Source: Billgrantia tianxiuensis | Lineage (GTDB): Bacteria > Pseudomonadota > Gammaproteobacteria > Pseudomonadales > Halomonadaceae | Direction of reading: 5' to 3' | NCBI RefSeq assembly: GCF_009834345.1 | Contig: NZ_CP035042.1 | Location: 248,001 to 312,000 of the forward strand | Length of the DNA stretch: 64,000 nucleotides | Part shown: positions 1 through 9,474 of the stretch, piece after piece | Numbering within the stretch: position 1 is the stretch's first letter | Layout: each line of letters opens with the position of its first letter | The notes under the pieces: generated by a model | The model's database searches: none | Seen by the model: only the letters and a program-made list of their open reading frames with translations | Told to the model about the DNA's origin: nothing | Translations under genes and position numbers: made by a program

Positions 1-683
1 AGTGAACCGTCGCCCTTCACGATCATCAGCGGTGCCAAAATACGGTGGCGGTGCAACAGCCCTTGGACCGCCTCAATGAGACGAGCAACATAGGCGATCA
101 TGCGGGCATTCAGCGCTGCGGTCATGGCACGGCGCGGCGCCCCCAGAGAAGCCGCCAGCTCATGGCCGCAGGTCACCGGTTTGCCTGTCAGCTCATGCAC
201 GAGTTCCGCCGTGCGCTGCTCGTGAGCCGGGTTGCGGACACTGAAGGAGGCCGAGACGGCAAAGGCCGATACCCGCTCCCGCCAGGCCAGGATTGTTCTG
301 CGTAGGGCTTGCTCATCCAGGGGCGCGAGTTCGCGACCTTCCGCGTCATGGCCGCCGCCCAGCATAATCAGACTGTTGGCGCCAAGGAGTGAGACCAGTC
401 CGGTCGCCTTGACCTGTCGCTCGTCATACCCAATCAGTAGTACACAGATCGGTGCTCCCTTGCCCTCTACCGCCGAGTTGGTCGTCAGCGTCGACGACAG
501 TGACACCAGGTCGACCCGGGACAGCAAGTCGGCGGGCAGCGCCCTCAAGGCATCGGCGATGCCCTGCTGAAGGTCCAGGCGCGTCGTCAGACGCTTGGCC
601 ATCGCCACCACCTGGTCGGCCTCGTCCAGGAGGACCGCGTCGGTAAAGGTACCGCCCGTATCGATGCCCAGCCGATAACCCAT
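1..683 (-). CDS. Hydantoinase/oxoprolinase-family protein, N-terminal part (runs off the window)
   Basis: The frame is open from the ATG at 683 to the window edge, giving about 227 residues of the N-terminal half of an HyuA-type protein. Residues 5-13 read GIDTGGTFT, the glycine-rich phosphate-binding motif of the Hydant_A N-terminal domain, and STLTTNSAVEGKG follows near residue 62. Relatives hydrolyse hydantoins or 5-oxoproline with ATP, but this superfamily shares the ASKHA fold with corrinoid-activating proteins and members often sit in methyltransferase clusters. It is the last visible gene of the minus-strand corrinoid operon, 93 bp after the activator gene. The start is supported by AGGAGAGG just upstream. 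The substrate cannot be read from sequence, and the 3' end is missing. Confidence 0.85.
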   Translation of the reverse strand, partial: MGYRLGIDTGGTFTDAVLLDEADQVVAMAKRLTTRLDLQQGIADALRALPADLLSRVDLVSLSSTLTTNSAVEGKGAPICVLLIGYDERQVKATGLVSLLGANSLIMLGGGHDAEGRELAPLDEQALRRTILAWRERVSAFAVSASFSVRNPAHEQRTAELVHELTGKPVTCGHELAASLGAPRRAMTAALNARMIAYVARLIEAVQGLLHRHRILAPLMIVKGDGS

Positions 684-776
684 TGGGGCCTCTCCTCATG
701 TACTTGGGTGTTTTGCCGACCACCCTTGGTGTCATTCTGTGCAGCCACATTGACAGAGCGTTAGAGAGTCGCCCCT

Positions 777-2800
777 TCAGGCGCGCTGCCGGCGCCGGCG
801 CCGGCCGCCGCGCGCTGTGGCGCTGGCATCCTCCGTCACCGCCGGCAGGGTCACGTGGGCGCTCAGTTGCGGGAAGGGATCGTGGCGATGAGGGATCGCC
901 ATGGCGGCCACGAAGTGCTCCTGGAAACGCGGCTCGGTGGCGGTCTCCACCTTTTCCACGCGGCGCACCACCTCCTCGATTTCGCGGCGCGCCTTGCGGC
1001 TCAATAGGGCGATGCGCGCGCCCGTGCCAGCGGCGTTGCCCGCCGAGGTGACGTGCGCCAGATCACAGTCGGGGATCAACCCCAGGGTCATGGCGTACTT
1101 GACGTCGATGTGAGCGCCGAAGGCCCCGGCGAGGCGGATGCGATCGACGCGGTCGGTGCCGAAGTGCTCCATCAGCAGGCGGATGCCCGCGTAGAGCGCG
1201 GCCTTGGCCAGCTGGATGGCGCGGATGTCGGCCTGGGTGATGGCAATGGTCCGCGTCGCGTCGCGATGCAGCACGTAGGCGAAGGTGCGCCCGTCGGCCA
1301 CGATCCGTTCGCTGCGCGCCGCCAGGCCGCCCTGCACGATGCCGTCCCGAGTGATGACGCCGGCCAGGTACATCTCGGCGACGACCTCGATGATGCCCGA
1401 GCCGCAGATGCCCGTGATACCGTGGGACGCCATCGCCGCGTCGAAGCCCGGCTCGTCGGACCACAGCTCGCCACCGATGACCTTGAAGCGCGGCTCCAGC
1501 GTCAGGGGGTCGATGCGCACCCGCTCAATGGCACCGGCAGCCGCACGCTGCCCGCCGCTGATCTGGGCGCCCTCGAAGGCCGGCCCGGTGGGGCTGGAGC
1601 AGGCCAGCAGCCGGTGGCGGTTGCCCAGCACGATCTCGGCATTGGTGCCCACGTCGACCAGCAGCATCAGTTCCTCGCCCAGGTAGGGCGACTCGGAGAG
1701 GATCATCCCGGCGGTGTCGGCCCCCACGTGCCCGGCGATGCAGGGCAGGCCATAGACCCGGGCGTTGGGGTGGATGGCCAGGTCCATCTCGGTGGCCCAC
1801 AGCCCGTCGATGGCCTCGTCGGTGGCCAGCGCAAAGGGCGCACCGCCCAGCTCCACCGGGTTGATGCCGAACACCAGGCTCTGCATGATCGGGTTGCCGA
1901 CGAAGGTCGCCTCGAGGATGGCGTCCAGCGGCACGTCAGCCTCGGTGGCCAGTTCCACCGTCAGCTCGTTCAGGGCGTCGCGCACCGAGCGCGTCATGGC
2001 CTGATCGCCGCCGGGGTGCATCATGATATAGGAGACCCGACTCATCAGGTCCTCGCCGTAGCGGATCTGCGGGTTCATGCGCCCGGTGGAGGCGACCACC
2101 TCGCCGGTCTGCAGATGGCACAGGTGGGCGGCGATGGTCGTCGAGCCCACGTCCACGGCTAGGCCGTAGGCCTGCGCCTGGAAGCCCGGCCAGACGGCGA
2201 TGAGGCGGCGGTCGTCGTGGACCGCCACCGTCACGCCCCAGCCGCCCCGGCGCAGGGCCTGCTGCAGTTGCTGGACGACGCGGATGTCGGTTTCCAGCCC
2301 GGTCAGCCGCCACTCGTGGGCCAGGGCCTCCTTGAGGCGGCGTATGTCCGAGGCCGGAACGTGCATGTCCGGCTCCTGCACCTCCACGTAGTAGAGGCGC
2401 ACGATGGGGTCGAGCGCGATGTCGAGCACCTCGGCCCGCTTGCGCACGATCTGACGGTGCACCTGGCTGGCAGGCGGCACATCGATCACGGCGTCGCCGA
2501 GCAGGAGGGTCGAGCAGCTCAGCCGACGGCCGTCGCGCAGCGGCCCGCGACGCTTCTCCCAGGCCTGCTCGGTGTCGCTCTTGGCGGAGAGGTGATCCGG
2601 CCATGACGAGACCCCGTGCTTAGCGAAGCGCCCCTCGCAGAGGTCGACCTGGCAGCGGCCGCACAGGCCGCGCCCGCCGCACACCGAATCGATGTCGACC
2701 CCAGCGCGCGAGCAGCCTCCAGCACCGGGGTGCCGACCGGGAAGCGTCCGCGGCGCCCGGAAGGGGTGAAGACGACGAGCGCTTCGTGAGCATCGGACAT
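777..2800 (-). CDS. Corrinoid-activating 2Fe-2S/ASKHA protein (RACo/DUF4445 type), frameshifted
   Basis: Reductive activator of corrinoid proteins: it uses ATP and an electron to return Co(II) to Co(I) when a methyltransferase cycle fails. The N-terminus (MSDAHEALVVFTPSGRR...) begins a ferredoxin domain whose cysteines appear as CGGRGLCGRC in another frame. The C-terminal half is an actin-like ATPase domain with AVDVGSTTIAAHL. The frames join if one C is added to the CCCC run at 2699-2702, restoring a 674-residue protein and reading LEAARALG-VDIDSVCGG as in relatives. I start at 2800 rather than at the upstream in-frame ATG at 2816 of the second frame, because only the former supplies the ferredoxin N-terminus. 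Family assignment is firm; whether the shift is real or a sequencing error is open, and error is more likely. Confidence 0.88.
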
Positions 2801-2899
2801 GGGAACCTCCGTCCACAGGGGGTCGTTCAGGAGAGCGAAGCGCCTCAGGCGAGGCGCTTGCGTTGTTCGTTGTTATAGTGGTCTGGCAACTATTCGCGC

Positions 2900-3814
2900 T
2901 CAGGTCACGGCGCGGCGTCGGCGCGTCTGCCGCCGCCCGCGCCCTTCGGCCCCGTCCGCACCGACGGCCGGTGGCTCACGGAATTTCTGGATCCAGCGCA
3001 TACAATCGGGGTCGTGCCCCAACATCACGTCGGCGCCCATGATCGCGGTCATGATCTCGGTGTGCAGCGGGTTGGTGATCGCCGAGGTCATCCCCGAGGC
3101 GATGGCCATGCTCATGAACGCCGCATTAATGCCGTTGCGGTTGGGCAGGCCGAAGCTGACGTTGGAGGCCCCGCAGGTAGTATTGACCTTGAGCTCCTGC
3201 TGCAGGCGGTGGCACAGGGCAAATACCTGGCGGCCCGCCGAGTTCACCGCGCCGATCGGCATCACCAGCGGATCGACCACCACGTCGCAGGCAGGGATGC
3301 CGTGGTCGGCGGCGCGCTCGACGATCTTCTTGGCGACGGCGAAGCGCACGTCGGGGTCGTGGGAGATGCCGGTTTCATCGTTGCTGATCGCCACCACCGC
3401 CGCCCCATATTTCTTCACCAGCGGCAGCACCGCCTCGAGGCTCTCGTCCTCGCCGGTCACCGAGTTGACCAGCGCCTTGCCCTTATAAACCGCCAGGCCC
3501 GCCTCGAGTGCCTTGATGACCGAGGAGTCGATGCACAGCGGCACGTCGGTCAGCGACTGCACCAGCTCGACGGTCTGGGCCAGGATCGCCGGTTCGTCGG
3601 CTAGCGGGATGCCGGCATTGACGTCCAGCATGTGCGCGCCGTGCGCCAGTTGATCTTCCACGTCCTTGACCACGCGGGAGAAGTCGCCGGCGGCCATTTC
3701 CGCAGCCAGCTGCTTGCGGCCAGTGGGGTTGATGCGCTCGCCGATGACCACGAAGGGCCGCTCGAAGCCGATCACGACTTCCTTCTTGTGCGAGCTGATG
3801 ACAGTATCGGTCAT
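2900..3814 (-). CDS. Methyltetrahydrofolate:corrinoid methyltransferase (pterin-binding, MtgA/AcsE type)
   Basis: A 304-residue pterin-binding TIM-barrel protein. N-terminal VIGERINPTGRK and HMLDVNAGIPLADE are the conserved folate-site segments of methyl-THF:corrinoid methyltransferases and of the MetH folate domain; NSVTGEDESLE and NTTCGASNVSFGLPNRN continue the same fold. In betaine demethylation systems (MtgA) this enzyme takes the methyl group from the methylated corrinoid protein and gives it to tetrahydrofolate. That role fits here because the corrinoid protein, the MttB-family enzyme and MetF are in the same island. The last roughly 25 residues are arginine-rich and probably a disordered tail. 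It is not a folate-synthesis dihydropteroate synthase, judging by length and context. Confidence 0.87.
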   Translation of the reverse strand: MTDTVISSHKKEVVIGFERPFVVIGERINPTGRKQLAAEMAAGDFSRVVKDVEDQLAHGAHMLDVNAGIPLADEPAILAQTVELVQSLTDVPLCIDSSVIKALEAGLAVYKGKALVNSVTGEDESLEAVLPLVKKYGAAVVAISNDETGISHDPDVRFAVAKKIVERAADHGIPACDVVVDPLVMPIGAVNSAGRQVFALCHRLQQELKVNTTCGASNVSFGLPNRNGINAAFMSMAIASGMTSAITNPLHTEIMTAIMGADVMLGHDPDCMRWIQKFREPPAVGADGAEGRGRRQTRRRRAVT

Positions 3815-3922
3815 GATGCTTCCTCAGTGATGGTGTCTTGTCGTTGCTATTGGGTGCCTGCGGAAGGCGTTGTCGTTAACTGTGGCGTTGCGGCTCCAAG
3901 CTGGCGGTCGGATAAGGATGGG

Positions 3923-4987
3923 TCATCCCGACACAGGCTCGAACTCTTCCGCCAGCGCGTCGGGCGACTCCGGATTGAGTTCGGCCGGGTTGTCACGCCC
4001 CGGGTACCAGGGCACGCGGCCCTCCAGCACGCCGGTGCCTTCGATGATCTCGGCCACGGTATGCTCCTGGCGGTAGGCCATGATGTGGGCACCGCTGACC
4101 CCAGGGATCTCGCGGATCTGGTGAAGTAGGTCCATGCACAGCCGCTTGCCCTCCTCTTTCTGGTTCTGGGCGCCCTCGAGGCGCGCGATCACAGCATCGG
4201 GGATGTGCACGCCGGGCACGTTGTCGCGGATCCAGCGTGCACTGCGCGCCGAGGCGAGCGGCCCGACGCCGGGCAGGATGAATACGCGGTCCGGCCCCTC
4301 GAGCAGCCCCAGGTCGTTCACCTTGAGCATGAAGTCACGCAGCCGGGGGATGTCGAAGCAGTACTGGGTCTGGATGAACTGCGCCCCGGCAGCGACCTTC
4401 TTGGCCAACCGGTGCGGGCGCCACTCCAGGGGTGGCACAAAAGGGTTCTCGGCCGCGCCGAGGAAGATCCGCGGTGGCACGTCGATCTTGCGCCCGCTCT
4501 GGAAGCGACACTCGTCGCGCATACCACGGGCGATCTCCAAGAGCGACATGGAGTCGAGATCGAACACTGGCTTGGCTTGGGGATGGTCGCCGGCCTGGAC
4601 GCCGTCGCCGGACAGGCACAGTAGGTTGCAGGCGCCCATGGCCGCGGCCCCCAGGATCTCGCCCTGTATGGCGATGCGGTTCCGGTCGCGGCATGAGATC
4701 TGCAGAATGGTGGCATAACCCACTCGGGTGAGCAGCGAGCAGACCCCGACGCTGGACATGTGGCAGTGCGCACCGGAGCCGTCGGTGGCGTTGATGGCAT
4801 CCACGTAACCGTCGAAGATCGCCGCACGCTTGAGCACCTCGGCGGGGTCGGCGGAGTCCGGCGGGTCGATCTCGCTGGTGATGGCAAACTTGCCGGCGCG
4901 CAGCACGCGCTCCAGGCGCCCGGGCGAGACGTGGCCCGGCAGGATCGGCAGGGAGTAGCCCGGTACGGGCTCGTCGTCGAACTTCAT
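3923..4987 (-). CDS. metF: 5,10-methylenetetrahydrofolate reductase (MetF family)
   Basis: A 354-residue MTHFR-type flavoprotein. FAITSEIDPPDSADP near residue 33 is the family's first barrel strand; CLSGDGVQAGDHPQ and AAENPFVPP are further conserved segments, and GAQFIQTQYCFD matches the typical AGADFxxTQ motif. It interconverts methylene-THF and methyl-THF. Next to a methyl-THF-forming transferase and upstream folD/purU it probably runs in the oxidative direction to methylene-THF rather than serving methionine synthesis. The start codon overlaps the stop of the MetV-like gene by ATGA, indicating translational coupling and probably a MetF-MetV complex. The protein looks complete. Confidence 0.9.
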   Translation of the reverse strand: MKFDDEPVPGYSLPILPGHVSPGRLERVLRAGKFAITSEIDPPDSADPAEVLKRAAIFDGYVDAINATDGSGAHCHMSSVGVCSLLTRVGYATILQISCRDRNRIAIQGEILGAAAMGACNLLCLSGDGVQAGDHPQAKPVFDLDSMSLLEIARGMRDECRFQSGRKIDVPPRIFLGAAENPFVPPLEWRPHRLAKKVAAGAQFIQTQYCFDIPRLRDFMLKVNDLGLLEGPDRVFILPGVGPLASARSARWIRDNVPGVHIPDAVIARLEGAQNQKEEGKRLCMDLLHQIREIPGVSGAHIMAYRQEHTVAEIIEGTGVLEGRVPWYPGRDNPAELNPESPDALAEEFEPVSG

Positions 4988-5466
4988 TTCACGGCTCCGC
5001 TATCCGCGCGCTCGCGGGTTGGATCGGCCAGCTTGCGCACCACGCGCAGCCAGGACGAGGAATCCTTCAGGCGGAAGTCGACCGGCTGCTGCACCACCTG
5101 GATGCGATCGCCATACTTCATCCGGCGGCTGCCTTCCCAGGCCTCGACCCACACGCAGCGCATCTCCGGCTTGACCTCACAGTGGCCGTTGGCACGCACC
5201 CCGCCGCAGGGGCCGTTGCGCAGGTTCTTGGGGCAATTCATGGGGCAGGACATGCCGGTGGCGGAGAGCGCACACAGTCCGCACATCTGGCAATCGAACA
5301 ACAGGCCCTTGACGCCCTTCTCGATAGCCTTGACCGGGGCCTCGACGCGTTCATAGCCGATTCGCCGCCATAGCGGATGCAGCTTGACCAGCAGCGGCTC
5401 GAAGCCTCGATACACCCATTCGAACAGCCGGGCGTGACGGACCACCCAGCGCCTCACCTTGTACAT
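4984..5466 (-). CDS. MetV-like, cysteine-rich MTHFR partner (MTHFR_C domain)
   Basis: A 160-residue cysteine-rich protein. Residues 59-90 carry CQMCGLCALSATG, CPMNCPK and NGPCGG, the pattern of the MTHFR C-terminal zinc/Fe-S domain (PF12225). In acetogens MetV is the obligatory partner of MetF and lets the reductase use low-potential electron carriers. Here it is translated directly before MetF with a 4-base overlap. The N-terminal 50 residues are basic and amphipathic. No flavin or nucleotide motif is present, so it is not a second reductase. Its presence suggests an acetogen-type MetFV enzyme inside a proteobacterium; the electron partner is not encoded in this window. Confidence 0.8.
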   Translation of the reverse strand: MYKVRRWVVRHARLFEWVYRGFEPLLVKLHPLWRRIGYERVEAPVKAIEKGVKGLLFDCQMCGLCALSATGMSCPMNCPKNLRNGPCGGVRANGHCEVKPEMRCVWVEAWEGSRRMKYGDRIQVVQQPVDFRLKDSSSWLRVVRKLADPTRERADSGAVK

Positions 5467-5544
5467 CCTCTCCCTCCTTGCCTCCGCCCCCGAGATCGGG
5501 GACCGCGGCCATGGTCATTGTTTTTGTCGTCGTCGCGGGCGCTC

Positions 5545-5850
5545 TCAGGCGGGCAGGGCCAGCCCCTTCTGGCGCACCAACTGCTTGAGTGCCTCGTCAT
5601 CGAAGCTTGCCTCGAGGCGTGCCGCCTCGGCTTCGGCCTCCGCCTGCAGGTTGTCGCTGCACTCGCGCGGGACGCTGCGCTGCCAGTCGGCCATGTACGC
5701 CTCCGAGCCGCCCTTGCCAGCCCGCATGGCCGCCCGGTCGATGGCGTGCTGGAAGCGCGGCGACAGTAGCACCTTGGCACTCTTGCGCCCCTGCTTGGTG
5801 ATTACCTGAGCGGGAATATCCCGCCAGCTGACGATGGTCAGAGTTGTCAT
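5545..5850 (-). CDS. Small conserved 'virulence factor' family protein (PF13769-like)
   Basis: A 101-residue soluble protein beginning MTTLTIVSWRDIPAQVITKQ, with RFQHAIDRAAMRAG in the middle. I recognise this W-R-D-I-P-A-Q-V start as a short family labelled 'virulence factor', despite no direct evidence of a virulence role here. It is translationally coupled to the DUF1638 gene (the ATG at 5850 overlaps that gene's TGA) and sits in the middle of the corrinoid operon, so a role in corrinoid or C1 handling is a better guess than virulence. No catalytic motif, signal peptide or membrane segment is visible. The function is unknown. Confidence 0.72.
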   Translation of the reverse strand: MTTLTIVSWRDIPAQVITKQGRKSAKVLLSPRFQHAIDRAAMRAGKGGSEAYMADWQRSVPRECSDNLQAEAEAEAARLEASFDDEALKQLVRQKGLALPA

Positions 5851-6458
5851 GTTGCTCGCTCTACAGCGACCGGCTCTGAGACCAAGCGGACCAGGGAGGT
5901 CGCCAGCTCGCCGTAGCCGGTATGCCGGTATTCGAAGGAGAGTCCGAGTCGTGCGGCGGCACGCTGGGCCGCCGCCTGAAGAGCGGGATCGTCACGCTGC
6001 GACAAGTAGACGAGCCGGCGATACTGGCCGAAATAGAGACTTGCGAGTTGGGGGTGGTGCTCGATGCCGAGCTCCTGGATGACCAGCCGGTCGAAGTGGC
6101 GCACGAGAAAATCGGTCAGATAAAAGGTGCCCAACTCTTGTTCGCTGAGCGCCGCGATCACCGACTCCCCGGCATAGACGTCATAGCAGTGTGCCCCCGG
6201 CAACCGTTCGGCGCCATGCTCGGCCAGCACTTCGTCCAGCAATCCGCCCGTACCGCAGTCGGCGTAGGCTACGAAAATGCGCGAGTACCGCGATGCTTCC
6301 CGCAGTTTCCTGCCCACGGCCTCGGGTATCCGATCCGGCCGATTGTGCAGGTCCGCTGGCAGGCATTCCAGGCGCACATCATGCCAGTCATTGGCGTCGA
6401 TCAGGGCCATGATCTCCCTAGCCAACGCACCGCAGGCAATGATGAGCGTGGATGACAT
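5847..6458 (-). CDS. DUF1638 domain protein
   Basis: A 203-residue protein starting MSSTLIIACGALAREI at 6458. An upstream in-frame ATG at 6620 lies inside the corrinoid protein gene and was rejected. Conserved points include CGTGGLLDEVLAEHG, GAHCYDVYAG and LVRHFDRLVIQELG, matching DUF1638. Members are often encoded beside MttB-type methyltransferases and corrinoid proteins. The two Cys and adjacent His residues could bind a metal or cobalamin, but this is inference. It ends in a 4-base overlap with the next gene and begins 19 bp after the corrinoid protein gene, so the three are co-transcribed. The biochemical function is not known. Confidence 0.82.
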   Translation of the reverse strand: MSSTLIIACGALAREIMALIDANDWHDVRLECLPADLHNRPDRIPEAVGRKLREASRYSRIFVAYADCGTGGLLDEVLAEHGAERLPGAHCYDVYAGESVIAALSEQELGTFYLTDFLVRHFDRLVIQELGIEHHPQLASLYFGQYRRLVYLSQRDDPALQAAAQRAAARLGLSFEYRHTGYGELATSLVRLVSEPVAVERAT

Positions 6459-6477
6459 GACGGCGGACCTCCTCGGC

Positions 6478-7179
6478 TCAGGCGGCGCGACGCGTCGCGA
6501 TGAGTTCCTTGGCCATATCGACCGCCACCCCGGCATCGCGGCAGTAGGCATCGGCACCGATGGCCTGGCCGAACTCTTCGTTGAGCGGGGCGCCACCGAC
6601 CATGACGATGACATCGTCACGCAGCCCCTTCTCGACCAGCGTATCGATGACGACTTTCATGTAGGGCATGGTGGTGGTTAGCAGCGCCGACATGCCAAGG
6701 ATGTCTGGCCTGTGCTCTTCCAGCGCTTCGATGTAGGCTTCCACTGGGATATTGATACCGATGTCGATCACCTCAAAGCCGGCACCTTCCATCATCATCG
6801 ACACCAGGTTTTTGCCGATGTCGTGAATGTCGCCCTTGACGGTACCGATCACGATCTTTCCGATGGTCTCGGAGCCGGAAGCTGCCAGCAGGGGGCGCAG
6901 CACTTCCATGCCCCCCTTCATGGCATTGGCTGCCATCAATACTTCGGGGACGAAGAGGATGCCGTCACGAAAATCGACACCAACGATGGCCATGCCGCCC
7001 ACCAGTGCTTCGTCGAGCACTTTGTTGGCGCTCCAGCCACGCTCGAGCAGGATCTCGGTGCCTTCGACCACTTCGTCGCGTAGCCCATTGTAGAGATCGT
7101 CGTGTATTTGCTCGACGAGCTCGTCATCGGGTAGGTCGTTTAGGTCGAAGTCTTCGTTTTCATTGTACTGTTCTGTCAT
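6478..7179 (-). CDS. Methyltransferase corrinoid protein (MtgC/MtbC family)
   Basis: A 233-residue cobalamin-binding protein. Residues 1-100 form the helical cap (LVGGMAIVGVDFRDGILFVPEVL), and residues 110-124 hold VKGDIHDIGKN with His119 as the lower cobalt ligand in the DxHxxG motif; later SALLTTTMPYM and VGGAPLN complete the Rossmann-type B12 fold. It carries the methyl group between the MttB-family enzyme and the methyl-THF transferase. I choose ATG 7179 because AGGAGCGG precedes it and it follows the family length; the longer frame to 7266 adds an unconserved leader. The acidic N-terminus (EQYNENEDFDLNDLPDDE) is typical of halophile proteins. It is the first gene of the minus-strand operon, divergent from purU. 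Confidence 0.93.
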   Translation of the reverse strand: MTEQYNENEDFDLNDLPDDELVEQIHDDLYNGLRDEVVEGTEILLERGWSANKVLDEALVGGMAIVGVDFRDGILFVPEVLMAANAMKGGMEVLRPLLAASGSETIGKIVIGTVKGDIHDIGKNLVSMMMEGAGFEVIDIGINIPVEAYIEALEEHRPDILGMSALLTTTMPYMKVVIDTLVEKGLRDDVIVMVGGAPLNEEFGQAIGADAYCRDAGVAVDMAKELIATRRAA

Positions 7180-7503
7180 GGCGCTCCGCTCCTGGTCATT
7201 CCATACCCAAATTACGGGTATGGTTGCGAATGCAGCGTATGCGCTCGCCTTAGGGAACATATCCATGCAAGCGACGCCTTCATGTCGAAAAGCGCCATGC
7301 GCCTCGCTCCTTCTGGCGTTTTTAAAATATCTTGCAGTTTATTGATTTAAGTCAATTTTTACGATTTTCAAACTTTTCCCTCATGGTCGCTGCGACAACG
7401 TTTCGCGTCGCCTGCAGACATGCGCGCCGATGCCACCGGAGTAAATTGCGACGCATGCCTGAACAACTTCAACAACAACAGCCAAGTGACGCCGAGGTTA
7501 GCC
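7180..7503. promoter_or_regulatory. Divergent intergenic region between the corrinoid operon and purU
   Basis: These 324 bp separate two divergent units and hold no convincing gene. The visible element is the inverted repeat at 7201-7223 (separate entry). The stretch around 7320-7380 is AT-rich (tttaaaatatcttgcagttt) and could hold promoters. A short upstream extension of the purU frame from 7420 is open but not conserved, so it is treated as leader. Confidence 0.5.
7201..7223. promoter_or_regulatory. Inverted repeat, candidate operator of the corrinoid operon
   Basis: CCATACCC, 7 bases, GGGTATGG: perfect 8-bp arms beginning 21 bp upstream of the corrinoid protein start. Position and symmetry fit a dimeric repressor or activator site controlling the demethylation operon. 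No regulator gene is adjacent, so the protein that reads it is unknown. Confidence 0.5.
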
Positions 7504-8382
7504 ATGTCCGCTATGATCGAAGGGAAGAATATTTACTTGCTGAAGGCCAACTGCAAGGGGGCCATCGGTACCGTTTCCCGACTTACTACCTACCTTGCCC
7601 AGCGTCACTGCTACATCATGGAGCTGGCCCAGTTTGATGAAATTGAAACCGGTAATTTTTATGTCCGCTGCGTTTTTTCCACCACACCTGGCATCACTCC
7701 CAAGTTGGAGGAACTCAGGACCGAATTCGGCCAGGGCGTTGCCGAGCGCGACGGCATGGAGTGGGAGATGCACGACACCCTGGCCCTGCCCAAGGTGCTG
7801 ATCATGGTGTCGAAGTACGATCATTGCCTCGATGATCTTTTGTATCGACAGCGGACTGGCGAGATCAAGATGGAGATTCCGGCCATCGTCTCCAATCACC
7901 CCGACCTAAAGCGCCTCGCCGACTGGTATGAGATTCCTTTCTATCACCTACCCATTACACCGGAGACCAAGCAGGAACAGGAGCGCCAGGTACTCGACCT
8001 CATTGAGGAAACGGGGGCCGAGCTGGTCGTCCTTGCGCGTTACATGCAAATCCTTTCCTCCAACCTATGCGAGGAACTGGCTGGTCGCGCCATCAATATC
8101 CACCACTCTTTCCTTCCGGGCTTCAAAGGCGCCAAGCCCTATCACCAGGCCTTTGAGCGGGGCGTCAAGCTGATCGGCGCCACCGCCCACTACGTTACAA
8201 CCGACCTGGACGAAGGGCCGATCATCGAACAAGTCGTCGAACGGGTCGACCACACCTACAGTCCTGCCCAATTGGCAGCCGTGGGACGCGATGCCGAGAA
8301 CATGGCGCTGTCGCGGGCGGTCCGTTACCACCTGGAGCATCGCGTCTTCCCCAATGGCAACAAGACCGTCGTCTTCCGCTGA
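7504..8382 (+). CDS. purU: Formyltetrahydrofolate deformylase
   Basis: Hydrolyses 10-formyl-THF to formate and THF. The 292-residue protein has an N-terminal ACT-like domain (residues 1-85) and a formyltransferase-fold C-terminus with the catalytic [19 protein letters not shown] segment and TTDLDEGPI, whose Asp is the family's catalytic acid. I start at 7504 ([13 protein letters not shown]) since the extension to 7420 is not conserved; the ribosome site (GAGG) is weak. With folD immediately downstream (23 bp) it forms the last step of oxidation of the transferred methyl group to formate. PurU usually balances one-carbon pools; here the context points to a dissimilatory role. Confidence 0.93.
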   Translation: MSAMIEGKNIYLLKANCKGAIGTVSRLTTYLAQRHCYIMELAQFDEIETGNFYVRCVFSTTPGITPKLEELRTEFGQGVAERDGMEWEMHDTLALPKVLIMVSKYDHCLDDLLYRQRTGEIKMEIPAIVSNHPDLKRLADWYEIPFYHLPITPETKQEQERQVLDLIEETGAELVVLARYMQILSSNLCEELAGRAINIHHSFLPGFKGAKPYHQAFERGVKLIGATAHYVTTDLDEGPIIEQVVERVDHTYSPAQLAAVGRDAENMALSRAVRYHLEHRVFPNGNKTVVFR

Positions 8383-8405
8383 GGCGCCCGACAGGAGGAA
8401 AGACC

Positions 8406-9326
8406 ATGTCCATCCTGATCGATGGCAAGGCCCACGCCGCTCGGCTTCGCGAAGAGATCGGCCGTCAAGTAGGCAGACTGCGTCAGCACGACCTGATCAC
8501 ACCCGGCCTGGCCGTGATCCTCGTCGGCGAGGATCCAGCCAGTCAAGTCTATGTGCGCAACAAGGCGACCCAGGCCCGGGAAGCTGGCATGTCCTCGTTC
8601 GAATACCGCCTGGCTGACAGCGTGCCCCAAATCCAGTTACTCGACCTGATCGAGCGGCTCAACTGCGATCCGGAAGTGCACGGCATCCTGGTCCAGCTGC
8701 CGCTACCGCCTCAGGTCGATGAGGCACGTGTAATCCAGGCCATCTGTCCAGCCAAGGACATTGATGGCTTCCATCCGATCAACGTGGGCAACATCGCCAC
8801 GGGGGGATACGGGATGGTGCCCTGCACGCCGCTCGGCTGCCTGACGCTGCTCAAATTTCAACTGGGTGATCTGAGTGGCAAGCGTGCCGTAGTGCTGGGG
8901 CGCTCCAACATCGTTGGCAAGCCGATGGCCAGCCTGCTGCTGAAGGAGCACTGCACCGTGACCGTCGCGCACTCACGCACACGGCAACTCGAGGAGGTGT
9001 GCCGTCAGGCAGACATCTTGGTGGCTGCGGTAGGCCGGCCGTGCCTGGTCAAGGAGGACTGGATCAAGCCCGGGGCCACGGTGATCGACGTAGGCATCAA
9101 TCGCATCGAGGCCGATGGACGGACGCGGCTGGTTGGAGACGTGGACTTCGAAGGTGCCCGCAAGGTTGCCGGCGCCCTTACACCGGTCCCCGGTGGCGTC
9201 GGCCCCATGACCATCGCCTGCCTGTTACTCAACACCTTGGAAGCCACCTGCCGACAGCATGACATTCCCTTCCCCGACGACATCATGTCGCTGGCTTGGG
9301 GGAGCACGTCGGCCGAGATGGCCTAA
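8406..9326 (+). CDS. folD: Bifunctional methylenetetrahydrofolate dehydrogenase/cyclohydrolase
   Basis: A 306-residue FolD, normal in length. It oxidises methylene-THF to methenyl-THF with NADP+ and hydrates it to 10-formyl-THF. Visible motifs are [13 protein letters not shown] near residue 40 (catalytic Lys), [11 protein letters not shown], the nucleotide-binding [17 protein letters not shown] and [21 protein letters not shown] gives a strong ribosome site. It links MetF/MetV (methyl-THF oxidation) to PurU (formate release), so purU-folD is probably a dedicated second copy for demethylation; whether a housekeeping folD exists elsewhere cannot be seen. Confidence 0.95.
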   Translation: MSILIDGKAHAARLREEIGRQVGRLRQHDLITPGLAVILVGEDPASQVYVRNKATQAREAGMSSFEYRLADSVPQIQLLDLIERLNCDPEVHGILVQLPLPPQVDEARVIQAICPAKDIDGFHPINVGNIATGGYGMVPCTPLGCLTLLKFQLGDLSGKRAVVLGRSNIVGKPMASLLLKEHCTVTVAHSRTRQLEEVCRQADILVAAVGRPCLVKEDWIKPGATVIDVGINRIEADGRTRLVGDVDFEGARKVAGALTPVPGGVGPMTIACLLLNTLEATCRQHDIPFPDDIMSLAWGSTSAEMA

Positions 9327-9333
9327 TAACCGT

Positions 9334-9350
9334 CATCGCCTATGGCGATG
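9334..9350 (+). terminator. Short hairpin after folD
   Basis: CATCGCC-TAT-GGCGATG: a 7-bp perfect stem with a 3-base loop shortly after the folD stop. No T-run follows, so it may be a processing or weak pause site rather than a full terminator. Confidence 0.35.
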
Positions 9351-9474
9351 GCGCTGCACAGCGGTAGACCAGTCGGTATATGCGGGTCGCTGGATGAGCA
9401 ATGCCAGCCTGTCGGTGCTCCGCATGTTGCCCTCTCTCCAACATACTTTCTGCAAAACAAAGCCGGAGAACGCC

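Noticed and set aside
1053..2162. Plus-strand open frame of 369 codons opposite the corrinoid activator
   Set aside because: It is an antisense shadow typical of GC-rich coding DNA; the minus-strand frame carries clear ASKHA motifs.
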